From positions 1 through 47,202 of the forward strand of contig JBKPDY010000028.1 of NCBI GenBank assembly GCA_046728155.1: DNA of 47,202 nt. The letters are read 5' to 3'. A program made the translations under genes and the position numbers. This DNA is from CAWDLX01 sp046728155 (GTDB taxonomy: Bacteria > Actinomycetota > Actinomycetes > Mycobacteriales > Micromonosporaceae). The notes under the pieces were generated by a model that saw only the letters and a program-made list of their open reading frames with translations, had not been told where the DNA came from and searched no databases. Shown piece after piece: positions 17,479 through 29,153 of this stretch. Each line of letters opens with the position of its first letter. Position 1 is the first letter of the stretch.

Positions 17479-18234
17479 TCACGCCGGCAAGCGTAGGACG
17501 TACCCGACGCCGCGCAACGTGTGGATCAGCCGCGGGTCGACGGTGTCCACCTTGCGGCGCAGGTACGAGATGTACGACTCCACGATGCTGTCGTCGCCGC
17601 GGAAGTCGTACTGCCAGACGTGGTCGAGGATCTGCGCCTTCGACAGCACGCGTCCGGCATTGAGGAGGAGGTATCGCAGCAGCTTGAACTCGGTCGGCGA
17701 GAGGGACACCAGCATCCCGGCCCGGCGTACCTCGTGCGACTCCTCGTCCAGCTCGAGATCCGCGAAGCTCAGCGTCGACCGGTTGTCGAGCTCACCGCTG
17801 CTACGGCGAAGGACGGCCCGGATGCGCGCGGTCAGCTCCTCGAGGCTGAACGGTTTGGTGACGTAGTCGTCTCCGCCCAGCGTCAGCCCACGGATCTTGT
17901 CATCGGTGGCATCGCGGGCGGTCAGGAACACCACCGGGGTGCGGACGCCACCGTCGCGCATCCGCCGGATCACCTCGAAGCCGTCCAGGTCGGGCAGCAT
18001 CACGTCGAGCACGACGAGATCGGGATGCGCCTCCCGAGCCGACGCGATCGCCTCGGCCCCATTGGTCGCCGCGGCCACCTCGAAGCCGGCAAAGCGCAGA
18101 CTCGCCGACAGCAGCTCGACGATGTTCGGATCATCCTCGACGACGAGCAGCCGCGGACGAGCCTGCGCCCCTTCATGCCGGGCATCGGCAGGCACGGCGA
18201 CCCCGGAATGCACCGCTCCTGACCGAATTGCCAT
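17479..18234 (-). CDS. OmpR-family response regulator (MprA/TcrX-like)
   Basis: A 251-residue two-component regulator. The receiver is complete: acidic pair in LLVVEDDPN, phosphoacceptor Asp in VVLDVMLPDLDG, Thr in FLTARD and Lys in YVTKPFSLEEL. The winged helix follows (SPTEFKLLRYLLLNAGRVLSKAQILDHVW, then SYISYLRRKVD and TLRGVGYVLR). An N-terminal tail of about 27 residues precedes the receiver. I start at ATG 18234: GGAGG stands nine bases upstream, while the ATG at 18243 abuts that site and would be too close. The frame stays open upstream but without coding character. It is the first gene of the regulator-kinase pair, and its promoter region carries the motif it may itself bind. Confidence 0.94.
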   Translation of the reverse strand: MAIRSGAVHSGVAVPADARHEGAQARPRLLVVEDDPNIVELLSASLRFAGFEVAAATNGAEAIASAREAHPDLVVLDVMLPDLDGFEVIRRMRDGGVRTPVVFLTARDATDDKIRGLTLGGDDYVTKPFSLEELTARIRAVLRRSSGELDNRSTLSFADLELDEESHEVRRAGMLVSLSPTEFKLLRYLLLNAGRVLSKAQILDHVWQYDFRGDDSIVESYISYLRRKVDTVDPRLIHTLRGVGYVLRLPA

Positions 18235-18281
18235 GTCGTCCATCCTCCGCGTCCCCGCTGAGGCGGGGCTGGCGATTGGCT

Positions 18282-18298
18282 GGAAGTTTCCTGTGAGC
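18282..18298 (-). promoter_or_regulatory. TCACAG-type tandem motif upstream of the response regulator
   Basis: Minus strand TCACAGGAAACTTCCAG, matching the copy before the HtrA gene at 16 of 17 positions. It lies about 47 nt upstream of the regulator start, suggesting autoregulation. Confidence 0.65.
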
Positions 18299-18314
18299 CA
18301 ACCCTCAGTATGGA

Positions 18315-18959
18315 TCAGCCCCGCAGGATGTGGCGCAGCTGGGCCCGGACGGAGTCGAGCACGGTACCGGCGACGCGCAGGTCCTCCGGAGTGGCCCGGC
18401 CGCTCGCGACCATCCGGCGGACATCGGCGGCGAGATCGTCGGCCTTGCGCTCGACCTCCGACGGCGTTTGCGCCGGCTCGTCCGGCCCCCGCGGAGGCCG
18501 GAACATCTCGGTGGCCGTGCGCCAGTTGTCCCGCATCTGACGCCACTCCTCGACCCGGGGTGAGCGCACCTGTTGCTTGGCCGAGCGCAGTTCCCGCTTG
18601 AGGTCGCGCACGCTGCCCCGTACGCCCTCCTCGACCTCCTCGGCCAGGGCGGCCAGGTCGGCGACCGAGTCGTGGATCTCGCTCTCCAGCTCGGCAAGCT
18701 CCTCCCGCCGGGCCAGCAGCTCGGCCCGGCCGGCATCGGTGATCTCGTAGATCTTCCGGCCACCGGTCGCGGTGTGGGTGATGAGCCGATCGGCCTCCAT
18801 CCGGGCCAGTCGCGGATAGATCGTGCCGGCCGACGGGGCGTACAGGCCGTAGAACCTGTTCTCCAACAACCGGATCAGCTCGTACCCGTGCTTCGGCCCC
18901 TCCTGCAGGAGCTTCAGCAGGTACAGGCGGAGCCGGCCGTGGCTGAACACGGCGCTCAT
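18315..18959 (-). CDS. PadR-family transcriptional regulator
   Basis: A 214-residue regulator. The N-terminal winged helix (residues about 8-80) has family features LYLLKLLQEGPKHGYELIRLLENRF, the APSAGTIYPRLARMEADRLI recognition region and RKIYEITDAGRAEL wing. The long C-terminal part is almost all charged helix (residues 85-210), larger than the PadR-s1 group and likely a dimerisation coiled coil. The ATG at 18959 overlaps the stop of the DUF4097 gene (ATGA), so the two are co-translated. A perfect 13-bp inverted repeat upstream of the DUF4097 gene is the obvious candidate operator, which would make the pair autoregulated. Confidence 0.93.
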   Translation of the reverse strand: MSAVFSHGRLRLYLLKLLQEGPKHGYELIRLLENRFYGLYAPSAGTIYPRLARMEADRLITHTATGGRKIYEITDAGRAELLARREELAELESEIHDSVADLAALAEEVEEGVRGSVRDLKRELRSAKQQVRSPRVEEWRQMRDNWRTATEMFRPPRGPDEPAQTPSEVERKADDLAADVRRMVASGRATPEDLRVAGTVLDSVRAQLRHILRG

Positions 18960-19813
18960 TGCGGTGTCTCCCGGTCGTCCTCGGGTTCGTCCGCCGGCGC
19001 GGCCGGGCGGGCGAGCAGGGAGACCGATCCGGAGACTGCGTAGGCGTGAAGCGTCCCGGCGCCCGAGCCGATCCGTCCGTGGGCGTGCCGGCTGCCGGGC
19101 CCGCCGGAGTTCCGTACCTCGGGAAACGCGCTGGCCACGTGTCCGCTGGTCGCGTTGAGACTGACGTCGAGGTCGGCGTCGGCGGGTACCCGTACGGTGA
19201 TCTCGCCCGAGGTGGTGTTCAGCTTCACGTCGCGGGCGTACGGGTTGTCCAGGTCGCAGGTGACGGCGCCGGAGATCGTCCGGGCGTAGACCCGCTGGGC
19301 CGATGACTCAGCGAGGCTGATCTCGCCGGAGACCGTCTCCATGCCGAGATCGCCCGCGACCCCCATCGCCTCGATCGAACCCGATACGGTCTTCGCACGG
19401 ACGGTGCCGCCGAGGCCCATCAGGATGATCGAGCCGCTCGTCACGTCGACACTGGCGCCTCGGTGCAGCCCCGACGCGACCACATCGCCTGAGATCACTG
19501 TGATACCGGCGACAGTGGCGGAGGGGACGGCGACCGTGACGTGGGCGTTGTAGTTGTTCCAACCCGCCGTGAACCACCAGAACGGACCGATCCATCGGCG
19601 CCAGCCCTGCTGTTTCAAGACATGCCGGATGGACAGCACGCCGTCTTCGAGCGTCACCGTGACGCCCTTGCGACCGACCCGACGGATATCGATGCGGGCC
19701 GGACCCTCCGTCGCCACCACGCGCAGCTTGCCCCGCGCCAGCCACACGTCCAGTTGCGCGACCGCGTCATCGACGGTCAACTGCCGCGGCGAGTCGATCA
19801 GCCAGGTGGACAT
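18956..19813 (-). CDS. DUF4097 family beta-helix protein
   Basis: A 285-residue protein. The C-terminal two thirds consist of short repeated beta strands of the DUF4097/DUF4098 (adhesin-like, LiaG-like) type: TVISGDVVASGL, DVTSGSIILMGL, KTVSGSIEAMGV, ETVSGEISLAES, RTISGAVTCDLD, NTTSGEITVRVP, NATSGHVASAFP. These SG turns suggest a small right-handed beta-solenoid. There is no signal peptide or membrane helix. I start at ATG 19813 (MSTWLIDSPRQ); the frame is open for 250 codons further upstream but with no family resemblance and it would run through the operator and a hairpin repeat. It shares a transcript with the PadR gene, an arrangement common in actinobacteria. Biochemical role unknown. 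Confidence 0.9.
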   Translation of the reverse strand: MSTWLIDSPRQLTVDDAVAQLDVWLARGKLRVVATEGPARIDIRRVGRKGVTVTLEDGVLSIRHVLKQQGWRRWIGPFWWFTAGWNNYNAHVTVAVPSATVAGITVISGDVVASGLHRGASVDVTSGSIILMGLGGTVRAKTVSGSIEAMGVAGDLGMETVSGEISLAESSAQRVYARTISGAVTCDLDNPYARDVKLNTTSGEITVRVPADADLDVSLNATSGHVASAFPEVRNSGGPGSRHAHGRIGSGAGTLHAYAVSGSVSLLARPAAPADEPEDDRETPQ

Positions 19814-19845
19814 TTCAACGATCCCTTCAAGCGTACCTCCGCCTG

Positions 19846-19883
19846 TCGCGATGTATCGTAACAGCAGACGCGATACATCGCGA
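19846..19883. promoter_or_regulatory. Perfect 13-bp inverted repeat, likely PadR operator
   Basis: TCGCGATGTATCG at 19846-19858 and its exact complement at 19871-19883, separated by 12 nt, 33 bp upstream of the DUF4097 start. The ATGTA...TACAT core is the usual PadR-family pattern. A further CGATATC follows on the right, possibly an extra half site. Confidence 0.75.
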
Positions 19884-19971
19884 TATCTGGCCTCCGCCGA
19901 TTTTGCCGTCGGGCGGCACGGCCACCCGCGGCTAATCGGGTATAAATCGGGCGGCCTCTCACGCGAACGCG

Positions 19972-20043
19972 TGCAAGATCCAACAGAAAGTCGGGTACAC
20001 CGCAGAAAACTAGGGCCTGCCGCGAGCTCTGTTGGATCTTGCA
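19972..20043. repeat. Dispersed hairpin repeat, family A, copy 2
   Basis: Perfect 16-nt arms (TGCAAGATCCAACAGA at 19972-19987, complement at 20028-20043) around a 40-nt loop. The outer arm equals that of copies 1 and 3 but the inner part (AATATCG) is not conserved. It lies in the divergent intergenic region before the DUF3052 gene. Confidence 0.85.
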
Positions 20044-20096
20044 ATCGTTTGACTCCAGAATCGGGTCGCGGACCGGACCGGCGACCGGCTGGGAGA

Positions 20097-20507
20097 ATGG
20101 TCGACGTGGCTGGGTACTCGGGGACACCGTTGTCGAGGAAGCTGGGTATCGCCCCCGGCTCGAGTGTGCTGCTCGACGGCGCGCCCGAGGGTTTCAGCCT
20201 CGGGGACGTGCCGGCGGGTGTCGCGGTCGTGCGCCGGCCGGGCCGCGGTCCGTATGACGTCATCGTCTGCTTCTGCCCATCGAGCAGCAGACTCGCGACG
20301 CGGTGGCCGGTCCTGCATACCCGTACGACCGCGGTCGGATCGCTCTGGGTCGCGTGGCCGAAGCGTGCCTCCGGGATGGCCACCGATCTGGACGAGAATG
20401 TCATCAGGGAGTTCGCGCTCGACCACGGCCGGGTGGACGTCAAGGTCTGCGCAATCGACGAGACATGGTCGGGACTCAAACACGTCATCCGGAGAGCGGA
20501 CAGATGA
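20097..20507 (+). CDS. DUF3052 family protein
   Basis: A 136-residue soluble protein recognised from actinobacterial DUF3052 members: SRKLGIAPGSSVLLDGAPEGF near the N-terminus, a DVIVCFCPSSSRL segment, TAVGSLWVAWPKRASGMATDLDENVIRE and a C-terminal VDVKVCAIDETWSGLKHVIRR. The family has no established function. ATG 20097 has GGGAG almost abutting it; GTG 20106 would have a better spacing to the same site and would drop three residues. The frame extends further upstream but crosses a hairpin repeat. The next gene begins 22 nt after the stop on the same strand. Confidence 0.88.
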   Translation: MVDVAGYSGTPLSRKLGIAPGSSVLLDGAPEGFSLGDVPAGVAVVRRPGRGPYDVIVCFCPSSSRLATRWPVLHTRTTAVGSLWVAWPKRASGMATDLDENVIREFALDHGRVDVKVCAIDETWSGLKHVIRRADR

Positions 20508-20529
20508 CCAGAGCCGACAGCGTGCGAAA

Positions 20530-21228
20530 ATGATCGAAACCATCTCCATCGGCCAGCGGTACAACGGCCCACCCGGAACCGGTAACGGCGGCTACTCGGC
20601 CGGCAGTGTCGCCGCGTTGCTCACCGCTGCGCCCGCCGCCGCGACCCGGGTGACACTGCGGCGGCCGCCACCGCTGGAGACCGAGATGACCGTACGGCAC
20701 GCGCGAACCGGCATCGCGGTGTACGACGGCGAGAAGCTGGTCGCCGAGGCCGAGCCGGATCAACTGGACGAGACCGATGTCGTCGCGCCGGTCGGGTACG
20801 ACGAGGCGGTCGCGGCGAGCGAGACATACTCCGGCTTCACCCAGCACCCGTTTCCCACCTGCTTCGTCTGTGGGCCGCAACGCCAGCCGGGCGACGGGCT
20901 CCGGCTGTTCCCGGGACGGCTGCGCGACCACAGGCGGACCGCGGCCCCGTTCCAGGCGCCGGATGAGATTTCGCCGGTCCTGCTGTGGGCCACCCTCGAC
21001 TGCCCCGGGGGGTGGGCGGTCCCGCTCGAGGCTCGCTCGTACGTCCTGGGCCGGATGACGGCACGGGTGGTGACACTCCCGCTGCCCGGTGACGAGTGCG
21101 TGGTGATGGGCGAGCTGGTCGGCGAGGAGGGCCGCCGGGCATTCGTCCGGACGTCCGTCTACTCGCCGTTCGGCGGTCTCCTCGCCCACGCCCGGGCGAC
21201 GTGGGTGGCCCTCGCCGGCCCGCTGTGA
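20530..21228 (+). CDS. Hotdog-fold thioesterase-like protein
   Basis: A 232-residue protein with the layout of a double hotdog acyl-CoA thioesterase-like domain: an N-terminal RYNGPPGTGNGGYSAGSVAALL segment, GEKLVAEAEP strands, PFPTCFVCGPQRQPGDGLRL, a motif seen in uncharacterised actinobacterial hotdog proteins, and the helix SPVLLWATLDCPGGWAV. The Cys pair in FPTCFVCG could bind metal or be catalytic; this is not established. ATG 20530 has a weak ribosome site but starts directly at the conserved part. It follows the DUF3052 gene closely, so co-transcription is likely. Substrate unknown. Confidence 0.75.
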   Translation: MIETISIGQRYNGPPGTGNGGYSAGSVAALLTAAPAAATRVTLRRPPPLETEMTVRHARTGIAVYDGEKLVAEAEPDQLDETDVVAPVGYDEAVAASETYSGFTQHPFPTCFVCGPQRQPGDGLRLFPGRLRDHRRTAAPFQAPDEISPVLLWATLDCPGGWAVPLEARSYVLGRMTARVVTLPLPGDECVVMGELVGEEGRRAFVRTSVYSPFGGLLAHARATWVALAGPL

Positions 21229-21370
21229 CCGGCCGCCACGCGAGTTGGGGGTTGGGCCGCGCGCAGGCGTAGCCTTAACCCGCACTCAGCCGCCGCGGGC
21301 AGCGCACCCGCGTGGCACCCCGACCCGGATTCGCGGCGTCGCGCCGCGTGCAGGAAAGGCAACGGCCGCC

Positions 21371-25180
<3,810 letters not shown>

Positions 25181-25744
25181 TGCTGGACTGCAAGCAGGGG
25201 CACCCTTACCTGCTGCGTGGGTGATGGCACAAGGGGCGTTTTCGGTTGGCGAGGGCGGTGTTAGGGCGCGCTCCGGTGTCCTCCCTGGCTCCCGATCGCT
25301 GCCTAGACCGCGGACGGGTGGGCGGGTCAAGGGGCGCGGTAGCGCTCGCGTTAGCGACGCCGTAGGCGCCCTTGAGGCGCTCATCCGGGAGCGGATCATC
25401 GGGCGGCGGGGGCGAGGCGGGATGGTGAGTGTTTTAACCGGCTTGAGCGGATGGGCGGCTCCCGGGAGATGTGTTCGTGGGCGCGGGAATCGGGCGTCGT
25501 GGTGGTGCGGGCGAAGGGCTGCCAGCCTTACCTAGGTGCGCGGGCCCGATATGGGCCCGGCGACATGATGATGGATTGGGTGTCCCCCGCCTGCGGGGGG
25601 TGGCCGCTCAGTCTATTCAGGCCGCCCGTGCATGGCCTGCGCGGCAGGTCACGACGATCTGACAGGGTGCTGGAGGGAGCTGGCCACGTGGGGTCCCCAT
25701 CTTGAGATGGCGGCGTTGCCTTGCCCGCGTGCCATCAACGTCGG
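25181..25744. other. 564-nt non-coding stretch between kgd and IS110 transposase
   Basis: I find no convincing gene. A palindromic repeat of family C lies at 25190-25209 immediately after kgd. Two perfect hairpins occur further on: CGGGCCC/GGGCCCG at 25541-25559 (5-nt loop) and CCCCCGC/GCGGGGG at 25584-25599 (2-nt loop). The part nearest the transposase may belong to the IS110 element, whose end is not visible, and could include structured RNA; this is inference. Confidence 0.5.
25190..25209. repeat. Short dispersed palindrome, family C, copy 1
   Basis: GCAAGCAGGGGCACCCTTAC, an imperfect palindrome around GGGGCACCC, 10 nt after the kgd stop. Related sequences occur at 26962-26984 and 39797-39819. 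It may act as a terminator-like structure. Confidence 0.5.
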
Positions 25745-26806
25745 TCAACCCGCGGTGGACGTGCGCCGTGCTGGCTCGATGATGGTGAATGCCTCATTGC
25801 CGAGGTGGGTGAGCAGGTGGCTGGCCTGCCGCACGATGCGGCGGGCCTGGGCCAGGGCGGCGCGTTTGCCGTCCAGGCGGTCCTTGACCCGGGCGTAGTA
25901 GCGGTGATCGGGGGCGGCGGTGCGGGCGGCGGTCTTGCCGGCCTCGAACAGGCACCAGCGCAGCACGGCGGGTCCTTGTCGAGACAGCCGGCCGGGGCTG
26001 CGTTTACCGGCCGAGGAGTACACGGTCACGTCGAGCCCGGCGAAGCGGACCGCCTGCCGGGAGGAGCTGAACCGGTCGGCCCCGCCGAGCCAACAGCACA
26101 ACGCCAGCGCGGTGATGGGCCCCACCCCGTAGATGGCCTCGGTGAGGACCTTCGCCCCGTACAGGTGACGGGCAATGCCGACCAACTGACGGCGCAACCT
26201 GCCCAGGTGGGTCTCTACCGCCTCGAGCATCCCCACGGCGATGTCGATCTGGGTCCGCCCGGCCGGGGAGAGGTGGCGGGCGGCGATCTCGCCCAGCCGG
26301 CGCCGGTGATCGTCAACCCCTCCCGGCGCTAACGCGGGCACACCCTGGTGGAAGAACACCGCGTGGATGCGTTGTACCCAGGCGGTATGGGCTCGGCGCA
26401 GAGCGTGGTAGCACTCCAGCAGCGCTCGCCAGTCCAACACCACACTGGGCGGGATCCAGCACTGCGGAACCCGACCAGCGGCGAGCAACTCGCGCAGCAA
26501 CCTCGCGTCAGCCCGGTCGGTCTTGGCCCGCTTCTTCCGGCCCCGGGCCGCCGCGGTGTCGGCCGGCTCGGCCAGCTGCGCCACCACCCCCGCCCGGTCC
26601 AACTCCTCGATCACATACCGCCACCCGGTGCACGCCTCGGCCACGAACGCCACCTCGTCCACGCCCTGGAAGCGACCCAACCACTGCGCTAGATGCTCCC
26701 GATTCGCCGGGGCGATCTGCCCCCGCTGCCACTCACCCGTGACCGTGTCAACATAGTCGAACGTCAACTGCTTCCGGTGGATATCCAATCCGCCTACGAT
26801 CGACAT
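25745..26806 (-). CDS. IS110-family transposase
   Basis: A 353-residue recombinase combining an N-terminal RuvC-like DEDD domain with a C-terminal serine-containing domain. DEDD residues are visible: Asp8 (GLDIHRKQ), Glu57 (FVAEACTGW), Asp97 and Asp100 (KTDRADARLL). The C-terminal part shows the helix-hairpin-helix IYGVGPITALALCCWLG, then RQAVRFAGLDVTVYSSAGKRSPGRLSRQGPAVLRW, with the likely active serine around 264-265. Family members are guided by a structured RNA encoded at the element end. ATG 26806 follows GAGGAGGTC at ideal spacing and begins right at the RuvC strand; a start at 26851 would include leader hairpin sequence. The frame is complete, so the element may be active. Confidence 0.95.
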   Translation of the reverse strand: MSIVGGLDIHRKQLTFDYVDTVTGEWQRGQIAPANREHLAQWLGRFQGVDEVAFVAEACTGWRYVIEELDRAGVVAQLAEPADTAAARGRKKRAKTDRADARLLRELLAAGRVPQCWIPPSVVLDWRALLECYHALRRAHTAWVQRIHAVFFHQGVPALAPGGVDDHRRRLGEIAARHLSPAGRTQIDIAVGMLEAVETHLGRLRRQLVGIARHLYGAKVLTEAIYGVGPITALALCCWLGGADRFSSSRQAVRFAGLDVTVYSSAGKRSPGRLSRQGPAVLRWCLFEAGKTAARTAAPDHRYYARVKDRLDGKRAALAQARRIVRQASHLLTHLGNEAFTIIEPARRTSTAG

Positions 26807-26807
26807 C

Positions 26808-26878
26808 GGGGACCTCCTCAAGCTCCGTGACCGATGAGTCGAACGCATCAACGATGCGTCTGAGCTGAGGAGGTCCCC
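26808..26878 (-). promoter_or_regulatory. Hairpin enclosing the transposase ribosome site
   Basis: Arms 26808-26825 and 26862-26878 pair over 17 bp with a one-base bulge; the arm nearest the gene contains GAGGAGGT, the ribosome site. Inside the loop lies a second perfect 7-bp hairpin (26843-26849 with 26853-26859, 3-nt loop). In a message entering from upstream the site would be sequestered. It might equally be part of an element-encoded guide RNA. Confidence 0.7.
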
Positions 26879-26961
26879 ACCCGATCACGCCGACCCGAGA
26901 CCATCAGCCCACCGGTCCGCGGCGAGCCCGACCGGTGCATGTCATCTATTGACGTTTCCGC

Positions 26962-26984
26962 GCAAGTAGGGTGCCCCTATTGAC
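26962..26984. repeat. Short dispersed palindrome, family C, copy 2
   Basis: GCAAGTAGGGTGCCCCTATT followed by GAC, the reverse-oriented relative of the copy after kgd; core AGGGTGCCCCT. It lies 28 nt upstream of the DUF6104 gene. Confidence 0.5.
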
Positions 26985-27012
26985 AAGAGACACGTGAGGC
27001 GGGGTTGGTGCC

Positions 27013-27189
27013 GTGTACTTCACTGACCGGGGCATCGAGGAGCTGGTCGAGCGCCGAGGCGAGGAGACGGTGACGGTCGAGTGGATCGCCGATCGGCTGC
27101 GCGACTTCCTCGATGACTACCCCGAGTTCGAGACGGCGGTCGAACGCTTCGCCACCTACCTGGCCCGTCTCGATGACGAAGAGGCGTAG
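27013..27189 (+). CDS. DUF6104 family small protein
   Basis: A 58-residue acidic protein (VYFTDRGIEELVERRGEETVTVEWIADRLRDFLDDYPEFETAVERFATYLARLDDEE) that I recognise as DUF6104, a short family found in streptomycetes and relatives; function unknown. It is predicted to be mostly helical. The GTG start at 27013 fixes the family N-terminus YFTDRGIEEL. The last 17 nt overlap the start of the AAA ATPase gene in another frame, so the two are probably translationally coupled. Confidence 0.85.
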   Translation: MYFTDRGIEELVERRGEETVTVEWIADRLRDFLDDYPEFETAVERFATYLARLDDEEA

Positions 27190-27922
27190 CTCCGGCCACG
27201 TCCTGGAGCGGCGGCCGGTACGCCGCGCGGAGGAAGACCCCCTGCACCCGGCCGACCGTTCAACCTGGTGGGCCCGGATCCCGGCCGTCACACACCTGCT
27301 CGACCACGGACTCGATCTCGAGGCGGGCATCACCTTCCTGGTCGGCGAAAACGGGTCGGGCAAGTCGACGATTATCGAAGCCCTCGCCATGACGTACGGG
27401 CTCAACCCGGAGGGCGGCTCCCGTGGCACGCGTCTGCGTACCCGTGAGAGCGAGTCCGACCTGTCCACGTCGATCCGGCTGGTGCGTTCGCCGTACTCCT
27501 GCTTCGCGTACTTTCTACGCGCCGAGACCGCCCACGGCCTGTACACGTATCTCGAAGCCCATCCGGACCGACTCGGCCGTGACGCGACCCTGCACGAACG
27601 CAGCCACGGCGAGGGATTTCTCGATCTGATCGAGCGGAAGTTCGACGGGTACGGCTTCTACCTCATGGACGAGCCGGAGGCGCCGCTGTCGTTCACGTCG
27701 ACGCTCAGCCTCATGGTGTCCCTCGACGACCTGCGGGTAAGCGGCGCCCAAATCGTCGTGGCCACACATTCGCCCTTGCTGACCGCGCTCCCCGGCGCGA
27801 CGATCCTGGAGCTGAACGACCGCGGAATCCGACGATCGGAGTGGGAGGAGTTGGACCTGGTCGACCACTGGCGCGGATACCTCGACCGGCCGGCGACCTA
27901 CCTGAGCCGCTTACTGGATTGA
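27173..27922 (+). CDS. Small AAA/ABC-type ATPase (RecF/SMC-like fold)
   Basis: A 249-residue ATPase of the compact COG3910-like group. Walker A is GENGSGKST at 58-66, preceded by the LEAGITFLVGENG strand of SMC/Rad50-type proteins; Walker B is FYLMDEPEAPLSF with Asp166 and Glu167, and a switch His occurs in VVATHSPLLTAL. A coiled-coil insertion is absent, so it resembles an ABC ATPase head alone. The role of the family is unknown; DNA-associated or toxin-system functions have been proposed for related proteins, but nothing here proves either. ATG 27173 overlaps the end of the DUF6104 gene; no ribosome site is visible, consistent with coupling. Confidence 0.85.
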   Translation: MTKRRSSGHVLERRPVRRAEEDPLHPADRSTWWARIPAVTHLLDHGLDLEAGITFLVGENGSGKSTIIEALAMTYGLNPEGGSRGTRLRTRESESDLSTSIRLVRSPYSCFAYFLRAETAHGLYTYLEAHPDRLGRDATLHERSHGEGFLDLIERKFDGYGFYLMDEPEAPLSFTSTLSLMVSLDDLRVSGAQIVVATHSPLLTALPGATILELNDRGIRRSEWEELDLVDHWRGYLDRPATYLSRLLD

Positions 27923-28031
27923 CCGAACCGTTGTCCACATGCGACTGACTACCGCTCGAGTGTCAGGCGCGGACGCCTTCCCATATGGAAAGCGTTAGTA
28001 AAGGGTCCGGGCTAACGTTACGCTGCCGCGC

Positions 28032-28973
28032 GTGCCACGGTACGCGCTGAAGGCGCTGGACCCGACGACCGCGGGCGACGACCTGCTCGGTTGGATGTAC
28101 GACCTGCGCCGCAACGCGAATGCCGAGGCGGCCCCGGCGGAGCCGTTCGATTCACGGCAACGGGTCGTCGGACGCTGGCGGCATCCTGCGGCCGGCGACC
28201 GGACCTGGGCGTGGTTGATCGACGGCGTAGGGTTCGCGACGCTCGACATCTACCCGGGCTCGGCGACCGGGTTCGTCCGGCTGGTCGTCGCGCCGGAGCA
28301 TCGGCGCGGTGGTAACGGTCGGGCGCTTGCCGAGGCGGCGTTGCATCAGGCGCGGGAATGCGGGTGTCCGATGGTCACATCGATGTACGGCACCGACGCG
28401 GGAGCGGCGTTCGCCGCCTCGATGGGCGGTCGTTCGGGCGGCGCAACGGTCCGGTCGGTCCTCAGGATGCCCGCCCGCATCGCTCCGAAACCGCGGCCCG
28501 GCTTCATCCTCCGGTCATGGTCTGGTCAGACTCCCGACGAGCTGCTCAGTACCGTCGCGCTCGCTCGGCAGGCGATCGCCGACGCGCCGTTCGAGGGTGG
28601 CTTCGACGCGACCAGCTGGACCCCCGACAAGATTCGCGACGTGGAGCGCGCGGTCACCGCCCGCGGCGTCGACATGCGGGTGACCATCGCGCTTGACGAG
28701 TCCGGCCGGGCGGTTGCCATCACCGAGCTGAGGGTCGGTGCCGAGAGTGTCGCCACGACCGAGGACACCTCGGTGGTACGGGACCAGCGGCGCCGCGGCC
28801 TCGGGACGCTCGTCAAGGCGGAGTCGTTGCGCCTGCTGGCCATCGAGCGTCCGGACGTCACCACGGTCACGACGTCGAACCACGAGACGAACGCCGGAAT
28901 GCTGGAGATCAACCGGCGGCTCGGGTTCGTCCCGGTCAGCCGTTGGACCAGCGCCGTCATCCCGGTGCGCTAG
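28032..28973 (+). CDS. Double-GNAT acetyltransferase
   Basis: A 313-residue protein with two GNAT acetyltransferase modules. The N-terminal one has GFVRLVVAPEHRRGGNGRALAEAAL, containing the acetyl-CoA pyrophosphate loop; the C-terminal one has TSVVRDQRRRGLGTLVKAESLRLL and ends in the typical TSNHETNAGMLEINRRLGFVPVSRW. The layout resembles mycothiol synthase and aminoglycoside-type GNAT relatives, but the second domain looks closer to generic actinobacterial enzymes, so no substrate is assigned. The start is GTG 28032. A short imperfect inverted repeat (AGCGTTAG and CTAACG) lies in the 100 nt upstream. Confidence 0.9.
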   Translation: MPRYALKALDPTTAGDDLLGWMYDLRRNANAEAAPAEPFDSRQRVVGRWRHPAAGDRTWAWLIDGVGFATLDIYPGSATGFVRLVVAPEHRRGGNGRALAEAALHQARECGCPMVTSMYGTDAGAAFAASMGGRSGGATVRSVLRMPARIAPKPRPGFILRSWSGQTPDELLSTVALARQAIADAPFEGGFDATSWTPDKIRDVERAVTARGVDMRVTIALDESGRAVAITELRVGAESVATTEDTSVVRDQRRRGLGTLVKAESLRLLAIERPDVTTVTTSNHETNAGMLEINRRLGFVPVSRWTSAVIPVR

Positions 28974-29153
28974 TCGCCGCGAAGGGTCAGGCTCGTCGCG
29001 AGGACCGCGACTTCGAATGATCCGCGACCGTAGCGCGAGCAGGTCCGATCCCGTGACGTAGCAGCGAGGACCAGGCTCTGGTACAGCCGGCCATGTTCGG
29101 GATATATCGCCTTAAAGCCGCAGAGCGGGGCAGATCAACGACATGATGGGCGG

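Larger units (their letters stand above)
25745..26880 (-). mobile_element. IS110-family insertion sequence (ends not defined)
   Basis: Contains an intact IS110-type transposase gene and a structured leader. IS110 elements lack clear terminal inverted repeats, so the limits given are only the parts I can support. Family C palindromes lie on both sides (25190 and 26962) and may mark the neighbourhood of the insertion. Confidence 0.75.

Noticed and set aside
18956..20572. Longer 538-residue form of the DUF4097 protein
   Set aside because: The added N-terminus crosses the PadR operator, hairpin repeat A2 and part of the DUF3052 gene on the other strand.
25451..25705. 84-codon plus-strand frame between kgd and the IS110
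   Set aside because: Trp/Arg/Gly-rich product, no ribosome site, hairpins inside, codon use unlike neighbours.
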